51,381 nucleotides of DNA from DATIVK01 sp035465955 (lineage in GTDB: Bacteria > Myxococcota > Myxococcia > Myxococcales > Anaeromyxobacteraceae), in assembly GCA_035465955.1 (NCBI GenBank), contig DATIVK010000223.1:1-51381 (forward strand), given 5' to 3'. Positions 9,873 through 17,329 of the stretch are shown here, piece by piece (within the stretch, counting starts at the first letter, position 1; every line of letters begins with the position of its first letter). The notes under the pieces were generated by a model, which worked only from the letters and a program-made list of their open reading frames with translations, ran no database searches and was not told the DNA's origin. The translations under genes were made by a program, and so were the position numbers.

Positions 9873-11482
9873 GGGCTCCTCATCGGCAGCGCGACCCGGA
9901 AGGTGGTGCCGCCGCCGCTCCTGTCCTGCACCGTGACCCGCCCGCCGTGCGCCTCCACCACGCGCCGGACGATGACCAGCCCGAGGCCGGTGCCCGTCCG
10001 CTTGGTGGTGACGAACGGCTCGAAGAGGCGGCGGCGGACCTCCGGCGCGACGCCGGCGCCGCGGTCGCTCACCTCGACGATCGCCTCCCCGTCCGCCCGC
10101 CGGGCCTCCAGCTCCAGCACGCGGCCGCGACCGGCCGCCGGCGCGCCGAGCGGCTCGCCGAAGGCGCCGGGCCCCATCGCCTCGATCCCGTTCCGCGCGA
10201 GGTTCACGAGCGCCGAGAGGAGCTTCGGCCGGTCGCCGGCGAGGACGATCGGCGCCGGCGGGAGCTCGGCCCGGACGGTGACGCCGCAGTCGTCCGCGAG
10301 GTCGGCGACGGCCTCGCGGACCTCGGCGCAGAGCGCCCCGAGGTCGAGCTCGCGCAGCGAGAGCCCCGGCGTCGCGGCGAAGAGGGTGAGGTCGTCCGCC
10401 ACGTCGCGCAGGCGCGCGATCTCGGCGCGCGCGCGCCGGTGGACCGTCGTGGTGGTCTCGGCGTCCGCGCGGCCGGTCGCGAGCACGTCGACCCCCACCG
10501 AGAGCCCGTTGAGCGCGTTCTTCACCTCGTGCGCGATCGCCCCCGCGGTCTTCCCCATGGCGGCGAGATCCCGGGCGCGCGCCAGCTCCAGCTCCGTGTG
10601 CTCCAGGCGGCTCAGCGTCGCCGCCACCACCACGCCCCCCGCGGCCGCGAGCACGAGCGCCGCCATCACGAGCCAGACCAGCATGCGGAAGGGCGCCGCC
10701 AGGGCCCCCTCCACCTCCGCGGCGGAGAGGATCTGGCGCAGGCGGAGGCCGTCGGCGCCGACGTCGGCCTCCGTGACCAGCCAGCGCTCCCCGTCGCTCG
10801 TGACCCAGGCCTGCCCGGCGGCGTCGAGGCGCAGCGGCGGAGGCGGCCTCCCGGCGCGCGCCGTCGAGACGGCCTCCTCCCCGCCGGCGGAGCGGTGGAC
10901 GAGGGAGACGGCGCCCCGCCCTCCGAGCGCCCGCCGGAGGGCCGCGCCGAAGAGATCCCGACCGCCGCGGCCGTCCACCAGCGCCGCGATGGCCCCGCGC
11001 CCCGCCACCGGCGCGACCACGGCGATCTCCCCCGCCGACGGCCGCACGACCGCGCCGTCCCGGCCGCGCGCGACGGCGACGAGGGCTTCGCCCCCGGCCG
11101 CCGGGTGCGCCTGCCTCGGCTCGGCCCAGACCACGCCGCCGCGATCGTCGAGGACGACCACCCCGACGGAGAGGACCGCGCTGTCGCGCCGGGCGAGGCG
11201 CAGGACCGCCTTCTCCGGCTCGAGGTCTCCGTCGGCGAGGTCGAACTCGGCGAGCTGGGAGAGCCGGGCCACCTCGCGCACCAGGGCGTCGAGCTCCTCG
11301 GCGAGCTGGATGGCCCTGGCCTCGACGCGGACCTCCTCCGTCTCCGCCGCGCCCTCGAGGGTGGCCTCCCGGTAACGCCAGAGCAGGACCGTGCCGACGA
11401 GCGCGACGACGGCCACGGCGAAGCCCGCGAGGACGAGGACGAGCCGTTCGGACCGGATCGGCGTGCGGCGGTTGGGGGCCAC
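9869..11482 (-). CDS. Membrane-bound sensor histidine kinase
   Basis: The 537-residue kinase starts at GTG. It has TM1 at about 14-35, a periplasmic Cache-like sensor region (40-262), TM2 at about 267-289, and a DHp domain with H-box AIAHEVKNALNG (His318). The GHKL ATPase follows, with N-box NLARNGIEAMG, G1 DRGAGV, F-box FEPFVTTK and G2 GTGLGL. It should autophosphorylate His318 and pass phosphate to Asp53 of the response regulator encoded next, whose gene it overlaps by four bases. A TACGAT box ends six bases before the GTG and no Shine-Dalgarno sequence is well placed, so this gene may be leaderless. The start choice rests on that box and on the first hydrophobic segment. Confidence 0.92.
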   Translation of the reverse strand: MAPNRRTPIRSERLVLVLAGFAVAVVALVGTVLLWRYREATLEGAAETEEVRVEARAIQLAEELDALVREVARLSQLAEFDLADGDLEPEKAVLRLARRDSAVLSVGVVVLDDRGGVVWAEPRQAHPAAGGEALVAVARGRDGAVVRPSAGEIAVVAPVAGRGAIAALVDGRGGRDLFGAALRRALGGRGAVSLVHRSAGGEEAVSTARAGRPPPPLRLDAAGQAWVTSDGERWLVTEADVGADGLRLRQILSAAEVEGALAAPFRMLVWLVMAALVLAAAGGVVVAATLSRLEHTELELARARDLAAMGKTAGAIAHEVKNALNGLSVGVDVLATGRADAETTTTVHRRARAEIARLRDVADDLTLFAATPGLSLRELDLGALCAEVREAVADLADDCGVTVRAELPPAPIVLAGDRPKLLSALVNLARNGIEAMGPGAFGEPLGAPAAGRGRVLELEARRADGEAIVEVSDRGAGVAPEVRRRLFEPFVTTKRTGTGLGLVIVRRVVEAHGGRVTVQDRSGGGTTFRVALPMRSP

Positions 11483-11488
11483 GCGTGG

Positions 11489-11494
11489 ATCGTA
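11489..11494 (-). promoter_or_regulatory. Candidate -10 box of the histidine kinase gene
   Basis: Read on the minus strand this is TACGAT, six bases upstream of the GTG start. That spacing puts transcription initiation at or next to the start codon. No good -35 hexamer is seen 16-18 bases upstream, so confidence is limited. Confidence 0.4.
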
Positions 11495-11585
11495 ACAGCC
11501 TTCTTCGCCCGCGCAGTCCCGCGAGGGGCGGCGCGCGCCGCGAGAGGGCCCGGGCCCGCCTCCGGGCCCTCCAGCGCGGCCGAGG

Positions 11586-11614
11586 TTGGAGTTGGCACGA
11601 CGGTGAGGTATCAC
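11586..11614 (+). promoter_or_regulatory. Candidate sigma-70 promoter of the helicase gene, leaderless
   Basis: TTGGAG (11586-11591) and TATCAC (11609-11614) are separated by 17 bases. The -10 box ends six bases before the ATG at 11621, so transcription would begin at about the start codon. A GGTGAGG overlaps the -10 box and would be upstream of the transcript. Confidence 0.45.
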
Positions 11615-11620
11615 CCCGCG

Positions 11621-13378
11621 ATGGCCGAGCCCGCCGCCGCCGCCCCCCTCGACGCGCCCCTCGCCCGCCTGCTCCCCGGCCCGGGCGACACGCTCCCCGC
11701 CGACGCCATCCTCGACCGGTTCGTCGGGTGGGCGTCCGGGAGCGGCCTCTCGCTCTACGAGCACCAGGAGGAGGCGATCCTGCAGCTGCTCGACGGGCTC
11801 CACGTCGTCCTGTCCACGCCGACGGGCTCGGGCAAGTCGCTCGTCGCCACCTTCCTGCACTTCAAGGCGATGGCGGAGGGCAGGCGCTCCTTCTACACCT
11901 GCCCGATCAAGGCGCTGGTGAACGAGAAGTTCTTCGACCTGTGCCGGCTCTTCGGCCCCGAGAACGTCGGGATGATGACCGGCGACGGGGCGGTCAACCG
12001 CGACGCCCCGATCGTCTGCTGCACCGCCGAGATCCTGATGAACCTCGCGGTGCGCGACGGCAGCGCCCGGATCGACGCCGTGGTGATGGACGAGTTCCAC
12101 TACTACGGCGACAAGGAGCGGGGCGTGGCCTGGCAGGTCCCGCTCCTCGCGCGCCCCGAGGCCACCTTCCTCCTCATGTCGGCGACGCTGGGGGACACGG
12201 CCGCCATCGAGGAGGCGCTCGCCCTCCGGAGCGGCCGGAAGGTGGCGCGCGTCCACGGCGCGGTGCGGCCGGTGCCCCTCGAGTTCGAGTACCGCGAGAC
12301 GCCGCTCCACGAGACGATCGACGACCTCGTGGGCGCGGGCCGCGCGCCCATCTACCTCGTGAACTTCACGCAGCGGGCGGCCGCGGAGCAGGCGCAGAAC
12401 CTCATGTCGGCCAACTTCTCGTCGAAGGAGGAGAAGGGGCGGATCGCCGACGCGCTGCAGGGCTTCCGCTTCGACTCCCCGTACGGCAAGGAGATCCAGC
12501 GCTTCCTGCGGCACGGCGTCGGCCTCCACCACGCCGGGCTCCTCCCCAGGTACCGGCTCCTCGTCGAGAAGCTGGCGCAGGGGGGGCTCCTCAAGGTCGT
12601 CTCGGGGACCGACACGCTCGGCATGGGCGTGAACATCCCCATCCGCACCGTCCTCTTCACGCAGCTCTGCAAGTTCGACGGCGAGAAGACCGCCCTCCTC
12701 GCGGCGCGCGACTTCCACCAGATCTCGGGGCGCGCGGGGCGCAAGGGGTTCGACGAGAAGGGGTACGTCGTCGCGCAGGCCCCCGAGCACGTCATCGAGA
12801 ACAAGCGGCTGGCCGAGAAGGCGGCGGCCGGCAAGAAGGTGGTGAAGAAGCAGCCGCCCACCAAGGGCTACGTCCCGTGGGATCGCGCCACCTTCGAGCG
12901 GCTCCAGGCGAAGCAGCCCGAGCCCATGGAGAGCCGCTTCGAGCCGACCTTCGGGCTCATCGTGAACCTCCTCCAGTGCGAGACCGACCGCCGCGGCGGC
13001 GGCTACGGCCGCCTCGTCGAGCTGATCGCCCACAGCCACGGGAACGACTACACGCGGCGCAAGCACCGGCGCCTCGCCGCGGCGCGCTTCCGCACGCTGC
13101 GCCACGCCGGGCTCCTGCGGCTCGAGGGGATCGAGGGCTACGCCGGGCGGTACGTGCGCCCCGCCTCCGGCCTCCAGCGCGACTTCTCGCTCTTCCACAC
13201 CCTCTCGCTCTACCTGCTCGACACCCTCCCGAGGATCCCGCGCGAGCGGGAGACCTACGCGCTCGACGTCCTCTCGCTGGTCGAGGCGATCCAGGAGAAC
13301 CCCGACGTCATCCTCTGGAAGCAGCTCGACCGGGCCCGGGGCGAGGCGGTGGCCGAGATGAAGGCGCGCGGCATGTAG
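11621..13378 (+). CDS. Ski2-like DEAD/DEAH-box helicase, N-terminal part (ends at in-frame TAG)
   Basis: These 585 residues hold the complete two RecA-like domains of a superfamily 2 helicase: Q-motif region LYEHQEEAILQLL, Walker A TPTGSGKS, Ia YTCPIKALVNEK, motif II DEFHYYG, motif III SATLG, and C-terminal motifs GTDTLGMGVNIP and QISGRAGRKG. The architecture is that of the Ski2-like helicases with a DUF3516-type C terminus, presumed to act on RNA. Reading stops at a TAG (13376-13378) after ...EMKARGM. The next codons, in the same frame, continue with a conserved-looking tail encoded at 13379-14179. The full-length gene would be 11621-14179, about 852 codons. Either this is a single nonsense change (GAG to TAG fits the likely Glu) or a sequence error. 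Confidence 0.85.
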   Translation: MAEPAAAAPLDAPLARLLPGPGDTLPADAILDRFVGWASGSGLSLYEHQEEAILQLLDGLHVVLSTPTGSGKSLVATFLHFKAMAEGRRSFYTCPIKALVNEKFFDLCRLFGPENVGMMTGDGAVNRDAPIVCCTAEILMNLAVRDGSARIDAVVMDEFHYYGDKERGVAWQVPLLARPEATFLLMSATLGDTAAIEEALALRSGRKVARVHGAVRPVPLEFEYRETPLHETIDDLVGAGRAPIYLVNFTQRAAAEQAQNLMSANFSSKEEKGRIADALQGFRFDSPYGKEIQRFLRHGVGLHHAGLLPRYRLLVEKLAQGGLLKVVSGTDTLGMGVNIPIRTVLFTQLCKFDGEKTALLAARDFHQISGRAGRKGFDEKGYVVAQAPEHVIENKRLAEKAAAGKKVVKKQPPTKGYVPWDRATFERLQAKQPEPMESRFEPTFGLIVNLLQCETDRRGGGYGRLVELIAHSHGNDYTRRKHRRLAAARFRTLRHAGLLRLEGIEGYAGRYVRPASGLQRDFSLFHTLSLYLLDTLPRIPRERETYALDVLSLVEAIQENPDVILWKQLDRARGEAVAEMKARGM

Positions 13379-13390
13379 TACGACGAGCGG

Positions 13391-14179
13391 ATGGCGGAGC
13401 TCGAGAAGGTGGAGTACCCGAAGCCGAACCGCGACTTCACCTACGCCACCTTCAACGAGTTCGCCGCGAAGCATCCGTGGGTCGGCGCCGAGAACATCCG
13501 GCCGAAGTCGGTCGCGCGCGAGATGGTCGAGCGGTTCATGACGTTCGCCGACTACGTGCGCGAGTACGAGCTGCAGCGCTCCGAGGGGCTCCTCCTCCGC
13601 TACCTCTCGGAGAGCTACAAGACGCTCGCGCAGACGGTCCCCGAGGGCTACCGCGACGAGGCGCTCGACGACGTCCTCGCCTTCCTCCGGGCGACCGTCC
13701 GCGGCGTCGACTCCTCGCTCCTCGACGAGTGGGAGCGCATGCGGGACGCCGACTACCAGCCGCTGCCGCAGGCCGCCCCGGAGCGCCCGCTCGGTCCGCC
13801 GCCGATCTGGGCCGACGAGCGCGCCTTCAAGGCGCGGATTCGGAGCGAGCTGCACCGGCTGCTGGTGGCGCTCGCGCGGAAGGACTGGCCCGCCGCCCTC
13901 GCGGCGCTGCGCGATCCCGAGGGGAGCTGGACCCCGGCGTCGCTGGAGGCCGCCCTGGCGCCCTACTTCGCCGAGCACCCGCGGATCGACGTCACGCCCG
14001 CGGCGCGGAGGCCCGACCGCACCCACCTCTCCGCCGGGGGGGACCGGCGGTGGGAGGCGGTCCAGCAGGTGGTGGACGAGGCGGGCGAGGCCGACTGGGC
14101 GCTCTTCTGCGAGGTCGACCTGACCCGCCCCTTCGAGGCCGACCGCCCGCTGGTCTCGCTGGTGCGGGTGGGCACCTGA
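13391..14179 (+). CDS. C-terminal DUF3516-type part of the split helicase
   Basis: This 262-residue frame continues exactly in phase with the helicase after one TAG and four codons (Y-D-E-R). It opens with MAELEKVEYPKPNRDF. The continuity of the expected family sequence across the stop indicates one gene interrupted once, not two genes. An ATG at 13391 could restart translation (GGAGCTCGAG lies just inside, not before, the start), but no Shine-Dalgarno sequence supports it. The tail probably forms the accessory helical and beta domains that follow the motor in these helicases. If the TAG is real and not read through, the motor would lack these 262 residues. Confidence 0.75.
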   Translation: MAELEKVEYPKPNRDFTYATFNEFAAKHPWVGAENIRPKSVAREMVERFMTFADYVREYELQRSEGLLLRYLSESYKTLAQTVPEGYRDEALDDVLAFLRATVRGVDSSLLDEWERMRDADYQPLPQAAPERPLGPPPIWADERAFKARIRSELHRLLVALARKDWPAALAALRDPEGSWTPASLEAALAPYFAEHPRIDVTPAARRPDRTHLSAGGDRRWEAVQQVVDEAGEADWALFCEVDLTRPFEADRPLVSLVRVGT

Positions 14180-14259
14180 CCGGCCGCGCCTCACTTGGGG
14201 AGGGGCGCCGGTCGCCGCGCGGTGAATGCGGCGGCCGCTCGTATAGTCGGAGGATCCGG

Positions 14260-15138
14260 ATGGCTCGCCACGCCCTCATCCTCCCGCTCCTCGCGGCCGC
14301 CCTCGGCGCGGCGAAGCCCGCCCCGGCGGAGGGCGCGGCGCCGGGCCCGCTGCTCGTCGGGATCTCCGCGCGGCTCTCCCCCCGCGAGTCCTTCGCCTTC
14401 TACGAGCCGCTCCTCGGCTACCTCGGCGGCAAGCTCGGGCGGCGGGTCGAGATGATCCAGTTCTCGACCTACGAGGAGATGGACAGCGCGCTCGAGCGGC
14501 GCGACCTCGACTTCGCGTTCCTCTGCTCCCGCTCCTACGTCCGGGATCACGCGAAGTTCGGCGTCGAGCTGCTCGCGGCCCCCCAGAGCCACGGCCGCGC
14601 CTTCTACTACGCGGTGCTCATCGTGCCGGCGACGAGCACCGCGCGGTCGCTCGCCGACCTGCGCGGGCGGCGGTTCGCCTTCACGGACCCCGGCTCCGCG
14701 ACCGGGCGGCTCGCGCCCGCCTACCAGGTCCGGCGCGAGTTCGGGGTGAGCCCCGAGGCCTTCTTCTCCGACGTCGTCTACGCGGGGTCCCACGACGGCG
14801 CGATCGCCGAGGTGAACGCGGGGACGGTGGACGGCGCCTCCGTCGACAGCCTCGTCTACGAGTACCTCGCGGCGCGCCACCCGGAGCGCGTGCAGCACGT
14901 CCGGATCCTCGCGAAGTCGCCGCCCTACGGCGTCCCGCCCGTCGTCGCCAACCGGAGGGCCGACCCCGGCGTGCGCCGGCGGGTCGCCGAGGTCCTCCTC
15001 GGCATGCACGCCGACCCCGATGGGCGGCGGCTCCTCGACGCGATCCGGGTCGAGCGCTTCATCGTGCCGGCCGACGCCGACTACGACGCGGTGCGCGAGA
15101 TGGAGACGCGGCTCGCGGAGCGCGGCCCGCCGCGGTAG
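14260..15138 (+). CDS. PhnD-like periplasmic substrate-binding protein
   Basis: The 292-residue protein has a signal peptide (hydrophobic 5-20, Ala-rich cleavage region) and the two-lobe fold signature of phosphate/phosphite/phosphonate ABC-transporter binding proteins: LVGISARLSPRESFAFYEPLLGYL, then DLDFAFLCSRSYV and LRGRRFAFTDPGSATGRL. No transporter permease or ATPase gene is nearby. The next gene, 11 bases downstream, encodes a histidine-kinase-like protein, so this protein may work as a sensor input rather than in uptake. A TATAGT box at 14242 and a strong GGAGG precede the ATG. The true ligand is unknown. Confidence 0.85.
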   Translation: MARHALILPLLAAALGAAKPAPAEGAAPGPLLVGISARLSPRESFAFYEPLLGYLGGKLGRRVEMIQFSTYEEMDSALERRDLDFAFLCSRSYVRDHAKFGVELLAAPQSHGRAFYYAVLIVPATSTARSLADLRGRRFAFTDPGSATGRLAPAYQVRREFGVSPEAFFSDVVYAGSHDGAIAEVNAGTVDGASVDSLVYEYLAARHPERVQHVRILAKSPPYGVPPVVANRRADPGVRRRVAEVLLGMHADPDGRRLLDAIRVERFIVPADADYDAVREMETRLAERGPPR

Positions 15139-15148
15139 CCTCTTCCGC

Positions 15149-16297
15149 ATGCCCTCCCCTGCGCGTCCGACGTTCTTCCTCCCCGCGGGCCGGAGCGACG
15201 CCGCGTCGCTGCGGGCGAGCGCCGCGCGGCTCGCCGCCAGCCAGACGGTCGCCGCCGTCTTCCAGGCGGCGGACGGCGCGGTCGCGATCCTCGACGGCCA
15301 GCGCCAGATCGTCGCCGTGAACGCGGGCGCGCTCGCGCTGCTCGGCGAGGGGGCCGGCGACGCGCTCGGCCTCCGCCCCGGCGAGGCGCTCGGCTGCACG
15401 CGCGCGGCCGACGGGCCGGACGGCTGCGGCACCGGCGCCGCCTGCGCCAGCTGCGGCGCGGCGCTCGCCATCCTGAGCGCCGAGCACCGCGGCCGCCCCG
15501 CGGAGCGGGAGTGCACCATCACGGTGCGGCGCGGAGACCGCCGGGTGGACGTGGACCTCCGCGTGCGGGCCGCCCCGCTCGATCTCGAGGGCGAGCGGTT
15601 CGTCCTCATCGCGGTCGCCGACGTCAGCGCGGAGCGCCGGCGCCAGATGCTGGAGCGGTCCTTCTCCGGGGACGTGATCCAGGCCCTCGCGACGCTGCGC
15701 AGCGCGGCGGCGGCGCTCGGGGACCCGAGCCCCTCCCCGGAGGCCATCGCGCGGGTGCGCCAGCTGATCCTGCAGCTCGATCGTGCCGTCCAGATCCAGC
15801 GCGCCCTCGCGGCGGGCGTCGGCGGGCAGCTGGAGCCCGTCGCGCGCACCGTCTCGATCGCGGAGGAGCTGGCCGCGCTCGGGCGGGCGGCGGAGTCGGC
15901 GCCCCCCGCCCGCGGCCGGCGCGTCGAGATCTCGTCCGCCCCGGCGGGGGAGATGATGGTCACCGACCCCGCCATGCTGCAGCACGTGCTCCTCGCGATG
16001 GTGCTCAACGCCCTGGAGGCCAGCCGGGCCGGCGGCACCGTCCGCGTCCACGCGGAGCTCGGCGCGGCGCTCGTCACCTTCAGCGTCTGGAACGCGGGCC
16101 ACGTCCCGGCCGCGCTCGTCCACCGGATCTTCCAGCGCTACTTCACGACGCGCGGTCCGGGGCGAGGCAACGGCACCTGGTCGATGAAGGTGGTCGGCGA
16201 GGAGTTGCTGCGCGGCGAGGTCGGCTTCCGGACGTCGGAGCAGGGTGGCACCACCTTCTGGCTGACCCTCCCCCGCCGCCCCTTCGCCCACGCGTGA
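15149..16297 (+). CDS. PAS-domain histidine-kinase-like protein lacking the phospho-accepting His
   Basis: The 382-residue soluble protein has a PAS domain (about 30-160) with a four-Cys cluster at C83, C93, C99 and C102. It is followed by a short DHp-like region and a GHKL ATPase domain (N-box LNALEAS, F-box FQRYFTT). Where related kinases carry F-H-D-V in the H-box, this protein reads SGDV at 173-176, so the phosphorylatable His appears replaced by Gly174. The G2 box is GNGTWSMKV rather than GTGLGL. The protein may be a pseudokinase or a partner of another kinase. The start ATG is preceded at seven bases by TAGCCT, which overlaps the stop codon of the upstream binding-protein gene. The Cys cluster could bind metal, heme or an Fe-S cluster. 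Confidence 0.8.
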   Translation: MPSPARPTFFLPAGRSDAASLRASAARLAASQTVAAVFQAADGAVAILDGQRQIVAVNAGALALLGEGAGDALGLRPGEALGCTRAADGPDGCGTGAACASCGAALAILSAEHRGRPAERECTITVRRGDRRVDVDLRVRAAPLDLEGERFVLIAVADVSAERRRQMLERSFSGDVIQALATLRSAAAALGDPSPSPEAIARVRQLILQLDRAVQIQRALAAGVGGQLEPVARTVSIAEELAALGRAAESAPPARGRRVEISSAPAGEMMVTDPAMLQHVLLAMVLNALEASRAGGTVRVHAELGAALVTFSVWNAGHVPAALVHRIFQRYFTTRGPGRGNGTWSMKVVGEELLRGEVGFRTSEQGGTTFWLTLPRRPFAHA

Positions 16298-16306
16298 CGG
16301 GGCGTG

Positions 16307-16344
16307 GGAGCTCCTTCCTAACCCATTAGGGCTCCGTCTAACGG
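16307..16344 (+). terminator. Two mutually exclusive hairpins after the kinase-like gene
   Basis: GGAGC (16307-16311) pairs with GCTCC (16331-16335), enclosing a second stem CCTAA/TTAGG (16317-16321 with 16326-16330, loop CCCA). A competing stem CCGT/ACGG (16334-16337 with 16341-16344) shares two bases with the first. There is no long T tract. The likely role is transcription termination of the upstream genes. The sequence is unusually AT-rich for this window. Confidence 0.35.
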
Positions 16345-16394
16345 GGGCAGGACCCGGGCGGCTTCAGGCCGTAGCGACTCGCGGGTCGGATGGG

Positions 16395-16400
16395 TACACT
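16395..16400 (+). promoter_or_regulatory. Candidate -10 box of the redoxin-TPR gene
   Basis: TACACT ends six bases before the ATG at 16407. No convincing -35 box lies 16-19 bases upstream. With no Shine-Dalgarno sequence before the ATG, the spacing fits a leaderless transcript. Confidence 0.35.
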
Positions 16401-16406
16401 CCGGCC

Positions 16407-17237
16407 ATGGTGCGGTCTTTCGTCGCAGTCGCAGCGATCGTTATCGGAGCCTCCTCCACCGTCCCGAGCGAGGGACATGCGTTTGCCAACCTCCCCGTCG
16501 GCGGGACGGTGAGAAACCGTCAGTTGCCGACGCTCGACGGCCGGCGCGCCCCGCTCCTCGGGAGCGCGAAGGCCAACGTCTTCGTCTTCTTCCGCCCCGG
16601 GCAGGACCACTCCCTGCAAACGCTGACGCAGATCGCCCAGCTCGAGCGGGAGCTCCAGGGGAAGCCGGTCGCCTTCACGGCGGTGACCTCCGACGGCTAC
16701 CCGCGCGACGAGGTCGCGGCCGTCGTCCGCGAGTCGGGCGTGCGGATGCCCATTCTGATCGACGCGGGCGACGCCCTCTACGGCGAGCTGGGCGTGGTCA
16801 TGCACCCGGTGGTCGGGATCGCGGACGAGCGGGGGAAGCTGATCGCGTACCAGCACTTCCTCAAGATCAACATGCTCGACGTCGTCCGGGGCCGGATCCA
16901 GGTGGCGCTCGGCGAGATCGGCGACGTCGAGATGGCGCGGCTCCTCGAGCCGCCGGCGGCGAAGGTCGACCTCGGCAACCGCGCCGGGGCGAAGAGCCGC
17001 TTCCTCCTCGCCCGCGCCCTGCTCGCGCGCGGCAACGTCGAGAAGGCGATCGAGAACGCCCGCGCCGGCGTCGCCCTCGACCCGACCTTCGCGCCGGTCC
17101 AGGCGATCCTCGCGAAGGCGCTCTCGGCCGCGGGCCAGTGCGCGGAGGCCGAGCAGGCGCTCGCCGCGGCGATCCGGCTCGACCCCGCCGACCCGACCGC
17201 GGCGGAGGCGCGCGGCCACTGCGTGGCCAGCCGGTAG
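16407..17237 (+). CDS. Exported thioredoxin-like protein with C-terminal TPR repeats
   Basis: The 276-residue protein begins with a hydrophobic leader (about 5-17) and continues with an AhpC/TlpA-like redoxin fold (about 28-170). The usual redox site is replaced: FFRPGQDHSLQ stands where a Cys-bearing motif would be, so thiol-disulfide activity is unlikely. Two or three TPR units follow (about 188-270: KSRFLLARALLARGNVEKAI, AGQCAEAEQALAAAIRLDPAD). It lies directly upstream of the tandem multiheme cytochromes and may help their assembly or docking; that is inferred from position only. A TACACT box six bases before the ATG suggests a leaderless message. Confidence 0.8.
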   Translation: MVRSFVAVAAIVIGASSTVPSEGHAFANLPVGGTVRNRQLPTLDGRRAPLLGSAKANVFVFFRPGQDHSLQTLTQIAQLERELQGKPVAFTAVTSDGYPRDEVAAVVRESGVRMPILIDAGDALYGELGVVMHPVVGIADERGKLIAYQHFLKINMLDVVRGRIQVALGEIGDVEMARLLEPPAAKVDLGNRAGAKSRFLLARALLARGNVEKAIENARAGVALDPTFAPVQAILAKALSAAGQCAEAEQALAAAIRLDPADPTAAEARGHCVASR

Positions 17238-17250
17238 GCCTCCCGCGACC

Positions 17251-17264
17251 GCCCCGCACGGGGC
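17251..17264 (+). terminator. Short GC hairpin between redoxin and cytochrome genes
   Basis: GCCCCG (17251-17256) and CGGGGC (17259-17264) form a perfect palindrome directly after the redoxin-TPR gene. No T run follows. It may be an attenuating or terminating hairpin. Confidence 0.3.
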
Positions 17265-17329
17265 CTGCTCTCGCCTCCGCGCGGGTGCGAAGGTGTACGC
17301 CGCACCGCGCCGCCCGGGGGGGGGAGCAC

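Noticed and set aside
11592..11610. TTGGCACGACGGTGAGG before the helicase resembles a sigma-54 promoter
   Set aside because: Ten bases after GG there is AG rather than GC, and a 17-spaced sigma-70-like pair fits the same place better.
9947..11620. Open upstream extension of the helicase frame
   Set aside because: This stretch is antisense to the histidine kinase gene; recognisable helicase sequence begins only after the ATG at 11621.
13376..13378. TAG in the helicase as pyrrolysine or programmed readthrough
   Set aside because: No supporting element was seen and the neighbouring residues look like an ordinary Glu codon with one base change.
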